Shown here piece by piece: positions 1 through 13,400 of a stretch of DNA of 64,000 nucleotides (its first letter is position 1; every line of letters begins with the position of its first letter). The DNA comes from Membranipora membranacea (taxonomy: Eukaryota > Bryozoa > Gymnolaemata > Cheilostomatida > Membraniporidae). Where the stretch lies: contig OU612067.1 of assembly GCA_914767715.1 (NCBI GenBank), positions 17,859,001 through 17,923,000 of the forward strand. The letters are read 5' to 3'. Made by a program: the position numbers and the translations under genes. The notes beneath the pieces were generated by a model. That model did no database searches. It saw only the letters and a program-made list of their open reading frames with translations, and was not told the DNA's origin.

Positions 1-391
1 GACCTCCTCCCCCTCGTTAGTTTGTGGATGAGTGTTTACTTGATGTTGATCTTAGCTGCCCGGTGAAAGGCCTATGACAAGAATGGGATCTTCAAACCAA
101 AATTTTACTTTCTGGACGCCTAAAGCTTACTCCCATGCTGAACATTGATTGAATGCCTTAAAACCATAAATCGTCATCGAAAAGAAATTGCATTTTCTCC
201 TTTCATTTCAGATGGCGGCTGTTTTCTCTGTCTCATTCAACTTTCAATTTGGGATGATGTTTTAACTTAAAACCAACTTAACACACACATGTACACTGCA
301 TATCTTAATTCTGAATCCCTGGCATGTTTGTCACCAACTTTTTGTCTTGTTGGGCTCTGATAGCTGTATAAACTTTAGTCCTTTGGTTTAC

Positions 392-1488
392 CTGTTTCCT
401 TGATGACTCGGTCAAAGCTTCTCCACGTCTTCACCAAGGAGTTTGAAACTCCCTGTCTTTACTACATTAAATGTTGATTCAACTTATGATGAATCACCAA
501 CACGAGCACGGTACAAATGTCACACAAGCGGAGCTGCTAGACAACACATATTATTAACCAATTGTTTCTAAGGGGTGGGTTGTCTCCCTCCCTAACACTT
601 CCAGGAATACAGGCTTGATATCGAGTTTCAACATTCTACGCCAATCAATGTAGGCATTCAAAGCTTGCTCAATCGTTCTAGCCAGTTTAGTTCAGCATGT
701 TAGTTTTCTATAGTTTCTTTGTTTCCTCATGGCTTTCATAAAAAAATTAACAATATGGCATACAGAGTCGGAGACTTGGTATTTTGTCCTCTTTATTTAT
801 CTGTTCTGAAAGTTATAATTAGATAACTTTTTGGCCTCACCCACATTTATAGAAGAGCAGCTTGATAAAAAAACTTATGTGTAGGGTTTAGCCTGTCTTG
901 TTCGGTGGGGAGAGGTGAGGGGATGTTCCCCAAACCCCCACCGAACAAAGGCAGGCTTGTGTAGGGTACTTTGTAGGATATGGACATGGACATATGAAAT
1001 TGTTCAACAGCAGGAATAATACCTTAGTAAAACGCATGTCAACGTTTTATGACGCCTTCGTGCCCAAGTCAATATTCAGAATCAAATAATTGAAATTGCA
1101 GCTCAAAAGCAACCAAAATAGCATGCATCACAGTATTGCAGTCAGGCAATAATATATTAAACTTAGTTATGCAAGACTACAATGAAAGTAAAAACTGAAA
1201 GCACACCTGATTAAAATAATCAATGGACTCCTCTAGTGAGCTTTATTGATTAACCTCAGTCGTTCCTCTTTATCACATGTATTTATAACAATCTATCCCT
1301 GATGTCATTTTACTGAACACTATTAGAGCTGACTGCGGGTAAACCAAGAAAAAATAACTAGTAATTAGCTACTTGTAACTGGAAAAAAATATTCTTACCT
1401 GCTGGGTTATGTCTGACGCTTGATTCTCACTGCTGCTGTCTCCTCTCCAAGACTGGCTGCACTGATCTGCACTCTGCACTCCCTCCAT
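392..1488 (-). CDS. 5' part of an unidentified gene (first two coding exons, continues left)
   Basis: Two minus-strand exons fit together. Exon 1 (1399-1488) starts with ATG in the context AACAATGG, codes 30 residues beginning MEGVQSADQ, rich in Ser, Gln and Glu, and ends CAG CAG at a GTAAG donor in phase 0. Exon 2 (392-452) has an AG acceptor and a GTAAAC donor, is open in phase 0 (GVSNSLVKTWRSFDRV...) and ends in phase 1. No family is recognised. Exon 2 exists a second time at 2355-2415, upstream of the start codon, where it cannot follow exon 1. The rest of the gene would lie left of the window. The model rests only on splice signals and phase. Confidence 0.45.
890..957. repeat. Hairpin with G/C-rich arms
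   Basis: AGCCTGTCTTGTTCGGTGGG at 890 pairs with the complement ending at 957 (CCCACCGAACAAAGGCAGGC plus T), with a loop of about 25 bases. It lies in the intron of the partial minus-strand gene, in the part of the duplication unit found only once. Probably a small transposon-derived palindrome. Confidence 0.7.
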
Positions 1489-2740
1489 TGTTACCTTTAC
1501 TGGTACTATTAGGTTGAACTCCTCCTTAAAATCAAGTTAAAGTTAAATGAGGTGACGGGCAAGGGAAAAGATTCAACCATGGTCTACATATATGATAAGG
1601 GCAGTAGTGCACATTAATTAAGCCTTGCATTGAAAAATACCGACAACAGCAGCAATGTTTATTGAGTTATAATTATGATAAAATAGCTGCTTTGGTCAGT
1701 TCCGCAGTTTCTGGAACAATGAATTTAATATTTACACAACACAGTTGGGCACACGTTCCATTGAATTCCTGTCAACCTCAGCTATGGGTCTCCCCACACA
1801 AAACTACTGTCAAAATAATCATATTCAAATGATCAGCCTCCATGCTCTCCTATACGCTATGCCAGGCAATAAGCAATAAAAAAAATCCTAAGTTGTTGCT
1901 GTCACTTTACTTGTGATCACATGATGTCTCATTCATATAACCAGCTGTTTTTCGATGGTTAGAGACCTCCTCCCCCTCGTTAGTTTGTGGATGAGTGTTT
2001 ACTTGATGTTGATCTTAGCTGCCCGGTGAAAGGCCTATGACAAGAATGGGATCTTCAAACCAAAATTTTACTTTCTGGACGCCTAAAGCTTACTCCCATG
2101 CTGAACATTGATTGAATGCCTTAAAACCATAAATCGTCATCGAAAAGAAATTGCATTTTCTCCTTTCATTTCAGATGGCGGCTGTTTTCTCTGTCTCATT
2201 CAACTTTCAATTTGGGATGATGTTTTAACTTAAAACCAACTTAACACACACATGTACACTGCATATCTTAATTCTGAATCCCTGGCATGTTTGTCACCAA
2301 CTTTTTGTCTTGTTGGGCTCTGATAGCTGTATAAACTTTAGTCCTTTGGTTTACCTGTTTCCTTGATGACTCGGTCAAAGCTTCTCCACGTCTTCACCAA
2401 GGAGTTTGAAACTCCCTGTCTTTACTACATTAAATGTTGATTCAACTTATGATGAATCACCAACACGAGCACGGTACAAATGTCACACAAGCGGAGCTGC
2501 TAGACAACACATATTATTAACCAATTGTTTCTAAGGGGTGGGTTGTCTCCCTCCCTAACACTTCCAGGAATACAGGCTTGATATCGAGTTTCAACATTCT
2601 ACGCCAATCAATGTAGGCATTCAAAGCTTGCTCAATCGTTCTAGCCAGTTTAGTTCAGCATGTTAGTTTTCTATAGTTTCTTTGTTTCCTCATGGCTTTC
2701 ATAAAAAAATTAACAATATGGCATACAGAGTCGGAGACTT

Positions 2741-3135
2741 AATATATATTTGATCTGCGAGCTGAAAAAATATTGCAATCATTTGTGTCAGGTTGACATC
2801 AGCTCCCTAATTCCTTTGTTCCATCTCACTATAACTCCATGCCGCAGCGGTGATTTAAAGCAAAAACACAACAACCACTCAATCAAACCCATCTTGATTA
2901 CTGCAAACACAATTTCTGAACCTAATTCAGCTTTGTGCCTTTCAAGCCCAAGTTCACTGCTGACAAGTTATATTTTGTCACTGGCACGGTTTTTTTTCCG
3001 AAGTTGGTATATGCCATGTCTGAGGCAATGATTTTACTTTTGAATTTATTGAGAAACAAATTCTTGAAGATTTGTAAAATAGTTGCAGATAACAAATCTC
3101 ATAATGATTGCTTGGTAAGTAAATGCTAAAAACTC
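2741..3135. other. No gene seen
   Basis: AT-rich sequence between the duplication and the MITE. Short open frames on both strands show no splice-flanked or family-like coding. Nothing supported. Confidence 0.6.
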
Positions 3136-3143
3136 GTACTGTC

Positions 3144-3577
3144 TAGTGATGGGCAAATCAGCAGTGATGACGATCGAGTCGAGCTTATACCTGAAATTTT
3201 CGAGTCGAGTTCCAGCGAGTTCGAGTTCTGTATAATCATACAAATATGGCGGTTTTCGAGATACAGCGTGTTAATGTATGTCCATGTCTACTGTGAATAT
3301 GCATTCAACTAGCTGGTTCACCAGTTTGGTTGGGCTCTATAAATATGAATTATTACAGTTGGTCAATGTTTTACCCTCTGGGTCTATTAGTTGTGAAATA
3401 TCATTTCCTTAGTTTAACATCATTTTTGGAGTTACTCCCTCAATATTAGTGTAATGATAACTCCTATTATTGCCAACTCGTTTTTGCCCAATGGCCTGAA
3501 CTCGAAATCGAGCCCACACAAACTCGCCCACACAAACTCGCCCCAACGAGTTTTGAACTCGAACTCGCCCATCCCTA
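3144..3577. mobile_element. hAT-type MITE, 434 bp, with 8-bp target duplication
   Basis: The left end TAGTGATGGGC and the right end GCCCATCCCTA are inverted copies with one mismatch. They are flanked by a perfect 8-bp direct repeat GTACTGTC at 3136-3143 and 3578-3585. Inside both ends are clusters of GAGTTCGAGT-like words in opposite orientation. An 8-bp duplication with short inverted ends is the hAT signature. No transposase frame is present, so the element is non-autonomous. Confidence 0.9.
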
Positions 3578-3585
3578 GTACTGTC

Positions 3586-4440
3586 ACACCAAGTTTATCT
3601 GATACTGTAGAGTGTATTTTTCCGGAATTAAGTTTAGGTCAACAAAAAAGTTATAGTTTAAATTTTAGATTTCCTTTTACCAGGTCTCAAACCCACAAGG
3701 TCTTAACCAAATATAGAATGAATTGAATCACGACAAAAGAGTTGAGTTGCGGTGAACCATTTTCCTGTAGTAATTATAATAGGTTTGTGCTGTTTTATTC
3801 TGCTGCATGCGGATTCTGTTATTGGTGTTTAGCCGGCATCATTCCTGTGCCTTAGTCATGTAGCCAGCATGGCTTGAGGAAACTATAGCTTATATGTCCA
3901 TCTCAAAGGAAAGCTTCTAAATTTGACCTCCCAGATTTTAGGTTTTTCACGTAAATTTTCTGTTTTTCTTGGTCTGAGTGGCTTGAGATAAAGTTTATGT
4001 AAAAAGTCAAAATATGATCTATGAACCAGTGCCTCACTTAAACTACTGCCACATGTATAAGTAGAACACCAGACCTTTGTAAGGCACTATATATACTTAC
4101 TGGAGTGGTTCAGATCATTCCTCTAAGAGAACAGTTTATTACGATGTCGTGTCTCATATTGAAAAATACAAATGTACGCAAAACTTCATGTTTGTTATAA
4201 ATATAGCAAATGGAGAAAGTTACTCCATAAGGAGATAGCCAGAATAACTATAAGAAAAAAAGAATGGATTTCAAAAAGTTTGATAATCCGAAACAAGATT
4301 TTATGACTTAGCATAAAACACACCCTTTCCTGACAATAAAAGTTGTAAACCCCATTATATCTTACTACAACAACACTGTCAGAGAACAAAAAAACAAAAA
4401 AACATTGCTCCTATTGATAAATGGTGAGAGAAATTTGATA
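3586..4440. other. 3' flank of the NWD2-like gene; no other gene
   Basis: Nothing coding is supported here. The part next to 4441 is the 3' UTR of the minus-strand gene, with a polyadenylation hexamer at 4135-4140. Confidence 0.6.
4135..4140 (-). promoter_or_regulatory. Poly(A) signal of the NWD2-like gene
   Basis: TTTATT on the plus strand reads AATAAA on the minus strand, about 300 bases past the stop codon at 4441, a normal spacing for a short 3' UTR. Confidence 0.6.
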
Positions 4441-7400
4441 TCATGAAAGAAAATTTTGTTTTTCATCTGAATCCGTGATACATGATTTTCTCCTGCTTGG
4501 AATGTTCCTCACTAGCATAGTGACAGGGTCACACAACTCCAGTATCACTGTCATAACAACAACCCTTCCATCATCAGTACTAATATAGATAGTACGATCA
4601 TCTTCTCCTACTTTCATATCGACAGCGGTGCCGTGTAACAGGAAATGTGACCTCTCAACACTGTTCCTAGTATTCACAAGCCTTACAACAGTGTTATTAT
4701 CTGAAAGTAATGCTATATAGTTTCCATCTAACAGAAGTATCGGTTTGATCAACTCGGAGTGGTCGTATTGGTCCAAGTCTAAAGATCGGACCATCTTCCC
4801 TGCAAAACAAAAAGAAATTGTCTTTTGATTATCTCAAAAAGTAAGACATAGCCAGAGGCAGCAGTCATTTATTGTGCACTTGTCAGTTATGGGTAAAATA
4901 GCTACAGATGTACATGAATTTTGAAGCTGTCCTGATTTTATTGCTCAATAAGTAGGCTGCCAGAGTGACCGAAGTAGGTTGAGTGATGGAAGTGTTATTA
5001 TTTTATTGGCCAAATGTTGAAAATATGGGAAAGCAACCACCATAGATTTTTTGGTTTTATAATATAAACCACTTTATTTTGATCCACATATTTTCTTATT
5101 CTTTCTGCCAACCATCAGATTATCTCCTCTTGCATGAAGAAAATACAATCCACCATAAACTATAGGTATTCAAAGACGTTAGATCACACAACTATATGAG
5201 CGCTTATTTGTACGCCGTCACATTCACTGTTCATCTAATCATGTTACTACACATTACATGCCTTACGAGAAAATTATCTCACCAGTTTTGCCGTTATACA
5301 CCACCAGATTATGTACTATGTATGTGAGATGTTTCGTCACTAGTAGACTATCAGCTGGTACACTGGGTATGAGATAGTCTGATATGTGATGTAACACTGT
5401 AGAGTTCAGAAGGTCATACAGTATCATCCCTTTATTCATAGCATGTCCCATATTAACGGTGTGGTCTGCTTTGTATGGAGGCATCGCACCTGTGAGAAGA
5501 TTGTATGCTATTAGTTATATACAAAGAATAAACATGCTAAACATCGACTTTTCCGCACATGCCAAGTTGATTACTAGTTGGTTACTCATATTGTGGCAAG
5601 CTGATTTTACACTGTTAAGAACTGGCAGCGGTCTGGCTATCCTGAACTTTAGCAACCCCATGCTGTTGGTGAAAATTATTTGTCAATGCTGTCTCTTATT
5701 AGGCAAATGGAAGATTTGGAAATGTTATAATTCTCACGCGGAGTAATTCTATTCCAAACTTCCAAGTTAGGCACCATACAACATGGTGTATAAGGGGGAT
5801 GTCGTAAGGAATTGTCAAGTCGTCCAAACCAGCAGGGCAAGGGAACAAGATATTGGTACCACAGAAGAACAACAACCTTCTCCCCCTCTCACACTGATTT
5901 AATGAGAACCTGGATAACGAGCATGCTCCATGGGATCACACTGTTCATGTGATACACTTTTGCATGTATATCTCATGATCGATGGAGAGTGAATTAATTA
6001 ATTTAGTATGAGCCCATCACAAGGAATTTGGTGTAATTTTTTATCAATTAGTGGTAGGTACATATTAGGTACTGATACTTAATTAACATTAATGATCAGA
6101 GATACAGTGTGAGCTGGTTAATTTAGACTTTATAATTCAGAATTCCAGGCAAATTCAGACATGGAAAAATGTGGTCCCCTCAGCCAGATCTCAATGCATT
6201 CTAATGTCACTCAATTCAGAGTCAGATTCATCTTGATTAGGACAAATTTTTGTGGTCCCCAGAGGTTTGAATTAAGTGAACTGCACTGTACACATGATAA
6301 TGAGGACTAAATACTTACCTCTGGAGTACATGAGCAGTAAGTGATACTGTGTATTTGTCTCTCTCATGTTAATAAAGTACGTCTTCTCTTCTGGTATGAC
6401 ATCATAACAGTTAATAAATCTCCTGTCTCGAGCTGATGATGTGAATAGGTCAAATATGTACAACTGAAATCAAATCATCAAAACTATTAATCTCAAATTA
6501 CATATTTTTTGATATTGTAGAAGAAGGTAGGCTGTTCTTGGCATTTGAGTTGTTTTCTTTTGTCTGCTATATTTTGAAGCAAATGCGTATTGACCAGAAC
6601 TCGTATCCCTTTTCCACCTGGGATCGAACCTCAAGCATAATCCGGTTACTTTAAATGCGTTGAGGGGATAGGTATATCTTGGGTTGCACACAAAGAGGGA
6701 TTCTGGAATGAAAAGTTGGGGTAAGTTGAAGAGAGACTTATATCCCTGGTAAAATAATATTTTATTTTTTCAAAAAGGAGACACTATAGTTGTTGGGGAC
6801 AGAACACAGATAGCCTGCTTGGCTATAAAGTTGAGTTGAAGTTGGGTTGAAGGATTTCTGACAAACTGACAGGTAATTTTACAAAATTTCACAGAGAGAA
6901 AACATAGATAGATAAAATCCTTCACCCTAATAGTAGTTTCCATGCATAAAAACCAATCGCATAGTTGAGAGTTACATTATACAGACGGCTACAACAAAAC
7001 CTGAGCTATCCCCATACAATAGGAAAACTCTATTTTCTTCATACGAATGTAAATGGGTACTTTGTATGAATTTACAGTTAGTTTTACAACATGCTGGAGC
7101 CAAAAATAGGTTAGGTATATAAAAAGTGTGCCCAGTATATTTCTCTCGAGTCTCCATCCTTGACCCTGCCCAATAGTGAAAATCATAACAGTGCTTGGTC
7201 TTTTTTTCTGGCAATTCTTTCCAGATAAACGTCAAAGGGTTGACTTACTACGTATTAACAACATTTATTACATGTCATATGTCACATGAGAACCTTTTCT
7301 CAATCAGAAGACAATATATGTACATCACATTGATTGAAACATAAGTCTACAGTGGCCACAATAAAAACATTTAACAAAATCAGTAGCTTTATAGTGCTTA

Positions 7401-10400
7401 TAAATCCCACTGAGCCCGATCTATGCTATGAACGGTACAACATGAAACTGTTATAAAATAAAGAAGTAGATGACTGGGTTACAAACGATCTGATAGTCAC
7501 TTACTCTTATATTGTCTGGATAGACAATATAAAACTCATGGAATTCACCAAGAGCTCCGTCCTGAATTAATATAACTGGTATGTATAAACATAGGTAAGT
7601 AACTGAAGACTGAGGCATTTGGCAGATTCATATAGTCATACTAACATGCATATAGAGATAGCAACTTTCGAATGATCTGCTATTTCTTGTTATCCTAGGT
7701 AGTTTTGTTAGAGGGCATGGTCAGGGCCATGAGATTTGCTGATAGATACAGCCATAACATTAACTTTACTATAAGGTACTATTGACACCCATGAACCTGA
7801 ACTCATTAATGTTCAGGTCTCACATTTTTGGTAAATCCTTCGTAGACATACCATAAATGACTCCATGGACATCTTACTCTGTCTCGCTCAAGCTGTTAAT
7901 GTAGTGGCTCAGAATAAAAAAAAAATATGATGTCAGATTCAATCAGTTTAAAGAATAAACATTGGTTTCTTCGCCTGTTTTATCTGACAAGAACCTGTTT
8001 GAATAATTCTTTGCTCGAAATATTAGCTTGTAAACTGTTCTGATGAATTAATAAGTGACAAACCTGTACATCATCAACTCTTTGCTCCATGACCATACCA
8101 GCAAACTTAGTCTTTATGCAGGGCTGTATGAGACAGACAAGCCAGTTCTTCTCACTATAGACTAAGGGCTGCCCTATCACGTCCCCATCTGGGAGTGTCA
8201 CCTTGTGCTCTGAGGCTTCTTTACCCTAGTGAAGTAAGCAAACTACAGCCATATGACATCAAAATTAGAATAATTAATATACTAGCCAATATCTGATCAC
8301 ATCGACCATGAACATAGTTTGTGTCTTAGACTTAGTTTTAGTATTTTGAGTCTATGGTTTGTTAGACCTAGTTTGGTCTACTTGCCTGCATAAGGAGTTT
8401 CTCCCGATCCACTGGTCACACTGCAGGTAAAGGCCTGCAGCGTGACCAGTCGAATACAGACAATTGGATTAAATTTGATCTAATGGTTTGTGTACATGAA
8501 TGTTGTGAATTTTGTAAAATGAGTCAATGACTCTGAAAGATGGCATACGTTATTTTAGACAGCCAACTCACTAACCTGTGTTTTATAGCAGAGAGCCACA
8601 AAGAACTTGTTACTCGGATCAGCTGGAGAGTAACCGATACATGATAGAGATACAACGATTTCATCATCCGTGCTGAAGGTCACTGTAAGTAAGCAGGCGA
8701 TGTTAAATTATTGACAATCGCCTTGAGATAGATTAATTAGAGGCACAAACAAAGGTTGACCGATAAGGTTTTTTTTAAAAATGATTAGCAGTTGGCACCA
8801 ATACCATTCTATCAGTTGGTCACTAGTTTGTATTTCATCCGATGCTCCCCAATTCAACTGATAGAGGGAACACAATTCCATACCATTGTATGTGAAAATG
8901 GATCAAATGTGATCTACATTGTCACGATCAGTGGACTGTGCAAAGAACATTCACCCAAGTCAACTTAAATTCATTCTTGGGGTGTCATGAAATTTCATTT
9001 TGCCATCAAGAGAGTAGAGCTTTTTCACACAAAAATTAGGATAATAAATATACCTGAATACGAGTTGATGAAGAAGTGAGTGACCCTGTTAGCGGCAGCG
9101 CTCCACACATAATCAGACCTGAGTACAGGCCAGGCTATAGTACCCTCTGAGTCATTACTACATCTAGTTATAATATACCTCCCACATGGTGATATCTCTA
9201 CCTGTGTGTAGCAAGAAATACAGGATTGTCTTTTGGAAACATCAAATTAAAGCAGTCAGATATTGTCTGTGCTCAAAGTTATGTCCTCATTGGTGTTAAG
9301 AAGACAACTCCCTGCTTACAATCAAATTAGTTATAGAATTTATGAGTTATATGATGAATGAATGTAGTTGTATCCTTCGCCAGTTTTTAAATGTGTTGGG
9401 AACCTGTCTATAGCACACTTGACAGAAATTTGATTGGAACAGAGTTTAATAATAACTGGCTTCAGTTAAAATATGAATATCGGTGTATAACATTATTCTG
9501 AGTTAACTAACACAAAACACATCATGCCACCATAATAGTAGAAAACAATTTGAGCAAATACAAACATAACTAGCATCAACATAACCTGTTCAAGCGTTCA
9601 AACTGGCATTGCTGGTAGTGGCATTACATCATCCCTTTACCTGGAACGGGAATGTTGATGGTGATGAAATGCCAACAGCAGCGATCCCGGCCCAGCTTGA
9701 GCACGAAATTACAAGGCAACTAGATAATTCAACTTTTTGATGTAAGAAGCAGGTAAGAACACTAACACTGAGGGGTTGTGATCCGGCTGCAAATGAGTCA
9801 TATAGTCTGCTCTCCACAGCTCCGTGACTACACTCCACTACCTTAGCGTCGGGGTAGATCTTGTTACACACAGCCATCTTAGTTCCACATCGAGAGACGG
9901 AGAAGGAAGTCACCTCACCGGGGTAGTAGTTGTTCAGGTGCCTATTGAAATAATGAAACAAGCTGATTATAGCATATGAATATAGCATATAAGGCACAGT
10001 TCATTGAGTGTATGGTGGCTTTCACAGATATGTTTGGTTACAAAGATAGGGATATTAAAAGTGGTATTAAAGGTTCTGAGAGCTTCCTTATAGTAAACTC
10101 TTAAGGTTATGCATAGCAAAAATACAAAATATTTTATGTAACATGATGAACATTTTCATTGGGTTTTAAATTTTGCTAATTGGATAGTTGCAGATTCAAA
10201 AAATATTGGCTCTACTAATCATTAGATCTTGACGCAAATGGAATGGTTTTTTCTATATACTTGACTTACTTTCTATCAGACGTGTTGTAGAGTAAATACC
10301 ATACTTACTATTTATCGAATGTGACATAGAGTAATTTCCATACTTTCATTTTATCAGATGTGTTGTAGAGTAAGTTCCATACTTACTTTTTATCGGATGT

Positions 10401-13400
10401 GTCGTAGAGCAAGTTCCATACTTGTATCAGACCATTATGTAATACAGTGACAGCTCTGTCCACATTAGGACAGGAATAACAGCTCAGTATATCACAAGGG
10501 AACGGAACCTCAGCCTGTCTGATCTCCTCTCCTGTGTCCGAATCAAACACTCCTGGGAAAGGAGAGACACATTCTTACACATAAAAAACACAGTATAGGT
10601 TTTACTCAAGAATCGGTGTAGTCTCTTGTCTATTTGAGCTGGTTCAAGAAATCAAAAATCTAGTTTCAAAATCATTGAAAGCGTTGAGGGCTTGAGGCAA
10701 GAGAATGGCGGCTAAAGCTGCATCCATTTAAATAATTATGCAAAAGTGAGGCTAATTGAAATACTAGAAGAGGTTGGATCTTTAGCCAAGAGACAGCAAA
10801 GATTTAGCTTAAAATAACTTGACAATTCTAATTGAGAGATTCCAAATATTTTTTATCACCTTTCATAGATGTAGTATCCAATGCAATACTGGCAAAAAAA
10901 ATATGTTGGTATGTAAGCGACTGTGACCTCACAAATTACAACATTTCTATAACATGCAAACTCTAAATTTACATTCTTCTACAAATATTCATTCCAGTAT
11001 CCTACCTATACTTCTTTCTCTGGCAGCAATCACCTTACTACCATCGTGATTGAAAGCTGCTGACACAAAGTCATGGGTAGACTGACAGTGAGATAGATCA
11101 CTGATAGTACACTGAGATCTGCAGTTCACTCCTCCGATGTGTGACCCTCTGACGCTGCCAGCTGAGCTGCCTCGTTTGATGCCCGAGTTATCCCCCTTGC
11201 ATGTGTACAGCTTGATGTATTTCTTTGAGTGGATGAGAAGCAGTGATTTGTCACGAGGAGAAAAGAGAATGTTTTGGATTGCTGGCTCTTGTAGGATGAC
11301 TGTACATGTGGCTGCTTTAGTTCTCCGGGTGATTGTATACTACAAAATGTAAGAGCATTCATAACCGAGACGCGGTAGACAGTGAAGACGGAGGATGGCT
11401 CCTGATATCTGGTATCATGTTGAATAGCAAGAATAAAACAAACAGATCATGATTGCAGGAGTACTGTCACCTCACTTTGCCTGAACCTGGGACCTGGACG
11501 ACCCAATTTTCAAATAGAATGTACTTATACTTTCATTATCATGTCCGCAAAATTTGTGCTCACTTGTTTTATTTATTTCACTTAAATATTTTGGATGTGA
11601 GGAGAAAATTCTGAGATTGAAGCCTCAATTATATATATTGAGCTTCACAGAATTCATAAAACATTAATTTCCTGTAGTGTAGCTGTAGTCTAAGGACATG
11701 AAACTTGAATTTGCCTGTCTGTTAAGAAGAATAAACTCACCATTCTGACAAAGTGATGAGAAGAGAGCACACAGAAGGAGTTGTGATCACTTGTGAACTT
11801 AATCTGATTAGCGATATCATCTGTAGATATGCTACAGTGTCTCGTCATCAGTGGTAACTGGAATAAAAACACAGATAACCCATGAGGTGATACTGTTCAT
11901 TATGCAGATCATACCAAAGATCAGGGCTAGTAAATATAGACCATGCAACAGTATTCCATACTGCAATCCAATCCAAGTGATTAGTAATGAAATAAATTAT
12001 TTTTCAATTTTGATTTCATTCTGATGCAGAATCACGGAATTCATTTTCATATTTTAAGATAAACAAGTTGGCACAGGCGATGTTCATTGGCACAGGTGTC
12101 TTAATATATAACTTCATCACCTCATAGGCGTGTAGAGATTCTCCATCATTACACACCATCATCTCTGAGTCATCACTGATGTCTATGGCTGTACTGTGGT
12201 GTTTAAATGTGTGTACTACAGATGGGAACTTCAGATCAACAACAAAAGGGCCTGCAAATAGAAAGCCTCTGTCACAGTACACGTGTGAAACACGAGACAC
12301 ACTCAGTTATTTTACCATAATGCACAGAGGGTTACACATCATTATTTTTAAATGGATCCCCGATGGCGCTGGTATGTCGTTATAAGCTGATTGCAATACT
12401 GTGTTTTCTCGGTCTCAAACACAATGGCATTATTACAGCTTACTTTGAGCGTGAGTGTAGGTTTATAGGGCAAACTGTGAACCTTTGGGCCATCATTAGA
12501 TAATGAAAGAAGAAACTATAGATAGCTGTACCTGTTTTCTGTTTGATAGAGAAGATAAAGTATGCATTGGAGAGAGCATGGCAGCTGATTGGTCCATTAT
12601 CTGTGGGCACTGTGAACTCTAACTGATGTGAGTCAATCTGATACGACTCGACGTTACGTCCTCTTTTAGCGATTATCCTCTCCTGGTCTGGTGTTACGTA
12701 TATATCTCCCTCATCTAGAAGTATACAGACAAATTTCAATAAGGTTCGTCAGAAACATGATGATCAATACAATAGCTGCTATAATGAGAACAACACCAAA
12801 ATGTTTTTCTTGTTTTTAACATACTATTTTTGTAAAAATAGCCATATTGACCTCGTTTTTATCACATTAATTTCCATAACAAGAGGTTGTTTTGTTAGTA
12901 ACGGATAGTTCCCTAACACAATCATATACTTTATTGGTAGGATAAGTTCTTATGTGGATATGTTACCAAATGCTTTCAGCTTATTAGCCCCACTTTCTAT
13001 GGATTCTAAATGCTTTTAAAAAGTTATATTTTTTTTAAAAGATGGGGTGGGAAGAAGAATAAAAAAAAACAAAGGCTTTTTCGTTTGGTTGCAATCCCAC
13101 TGAGACCTATTTAAGTGATGAGCCAGTCTGCTTGTGAGACACCCACCAGGTAGGTTATTGAGTCGGGTATCCTCATATGAGGACACATCCATCATAACAG
13201 CACTGCTTCTGTTTCTGTGTTTAGTAAGCAGATAGCTAGCATCAGGTTTTGATACTGTGAGCAGCTGAAGGGTGGGGCTGGTATCTATGCGTCCCTCAAA
13301 TTGATGTTGCAAAAACGCTCCTACAATCAGAATTATCAGAGAATTCATATAATACTTCAGATATTTATATATAAAGTATGCATTTTATTTCACAGATAGA

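Larger units (their letters stand above)
1..2740. repeat. Direct duplication: 777-bp copies at 1-777 and 1964-2740
   Basis: Positions 1-777 and 1964-2740 read the same wherever compared, with a constant offset of 1963. The match stops sharply after the word GAGACTT at 777 and 2740. The left copy touches the window edge, so the true repeat may extend further left. The copies do not start with TG or end with CA, and nothing between them looks like a primer-binding site or pol, so an LTR element is unlikely. A recent segmental tandem duplication or an assembly artefact (unmerged haplotype) fits better. Each copy holds the same candidate exon (392-452 and 2355-2415, minus strand). Confidence 0.95.

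Noticed and set aside
204-260. Short plus-strand frame starting ATGGCGGCTG after a TTTCAG
   Set aside because: Only 17 codons before TAA with no support; it is present in both duplicate copies and probably chance.
1-2740. The two 777-bp copies as LTRs of a retrotransposon
   Set aside because: No TG...CA ends, no primer-binding site or polypurine tract, no gag/pol between them, and the interior holds a splice-flanked exon.
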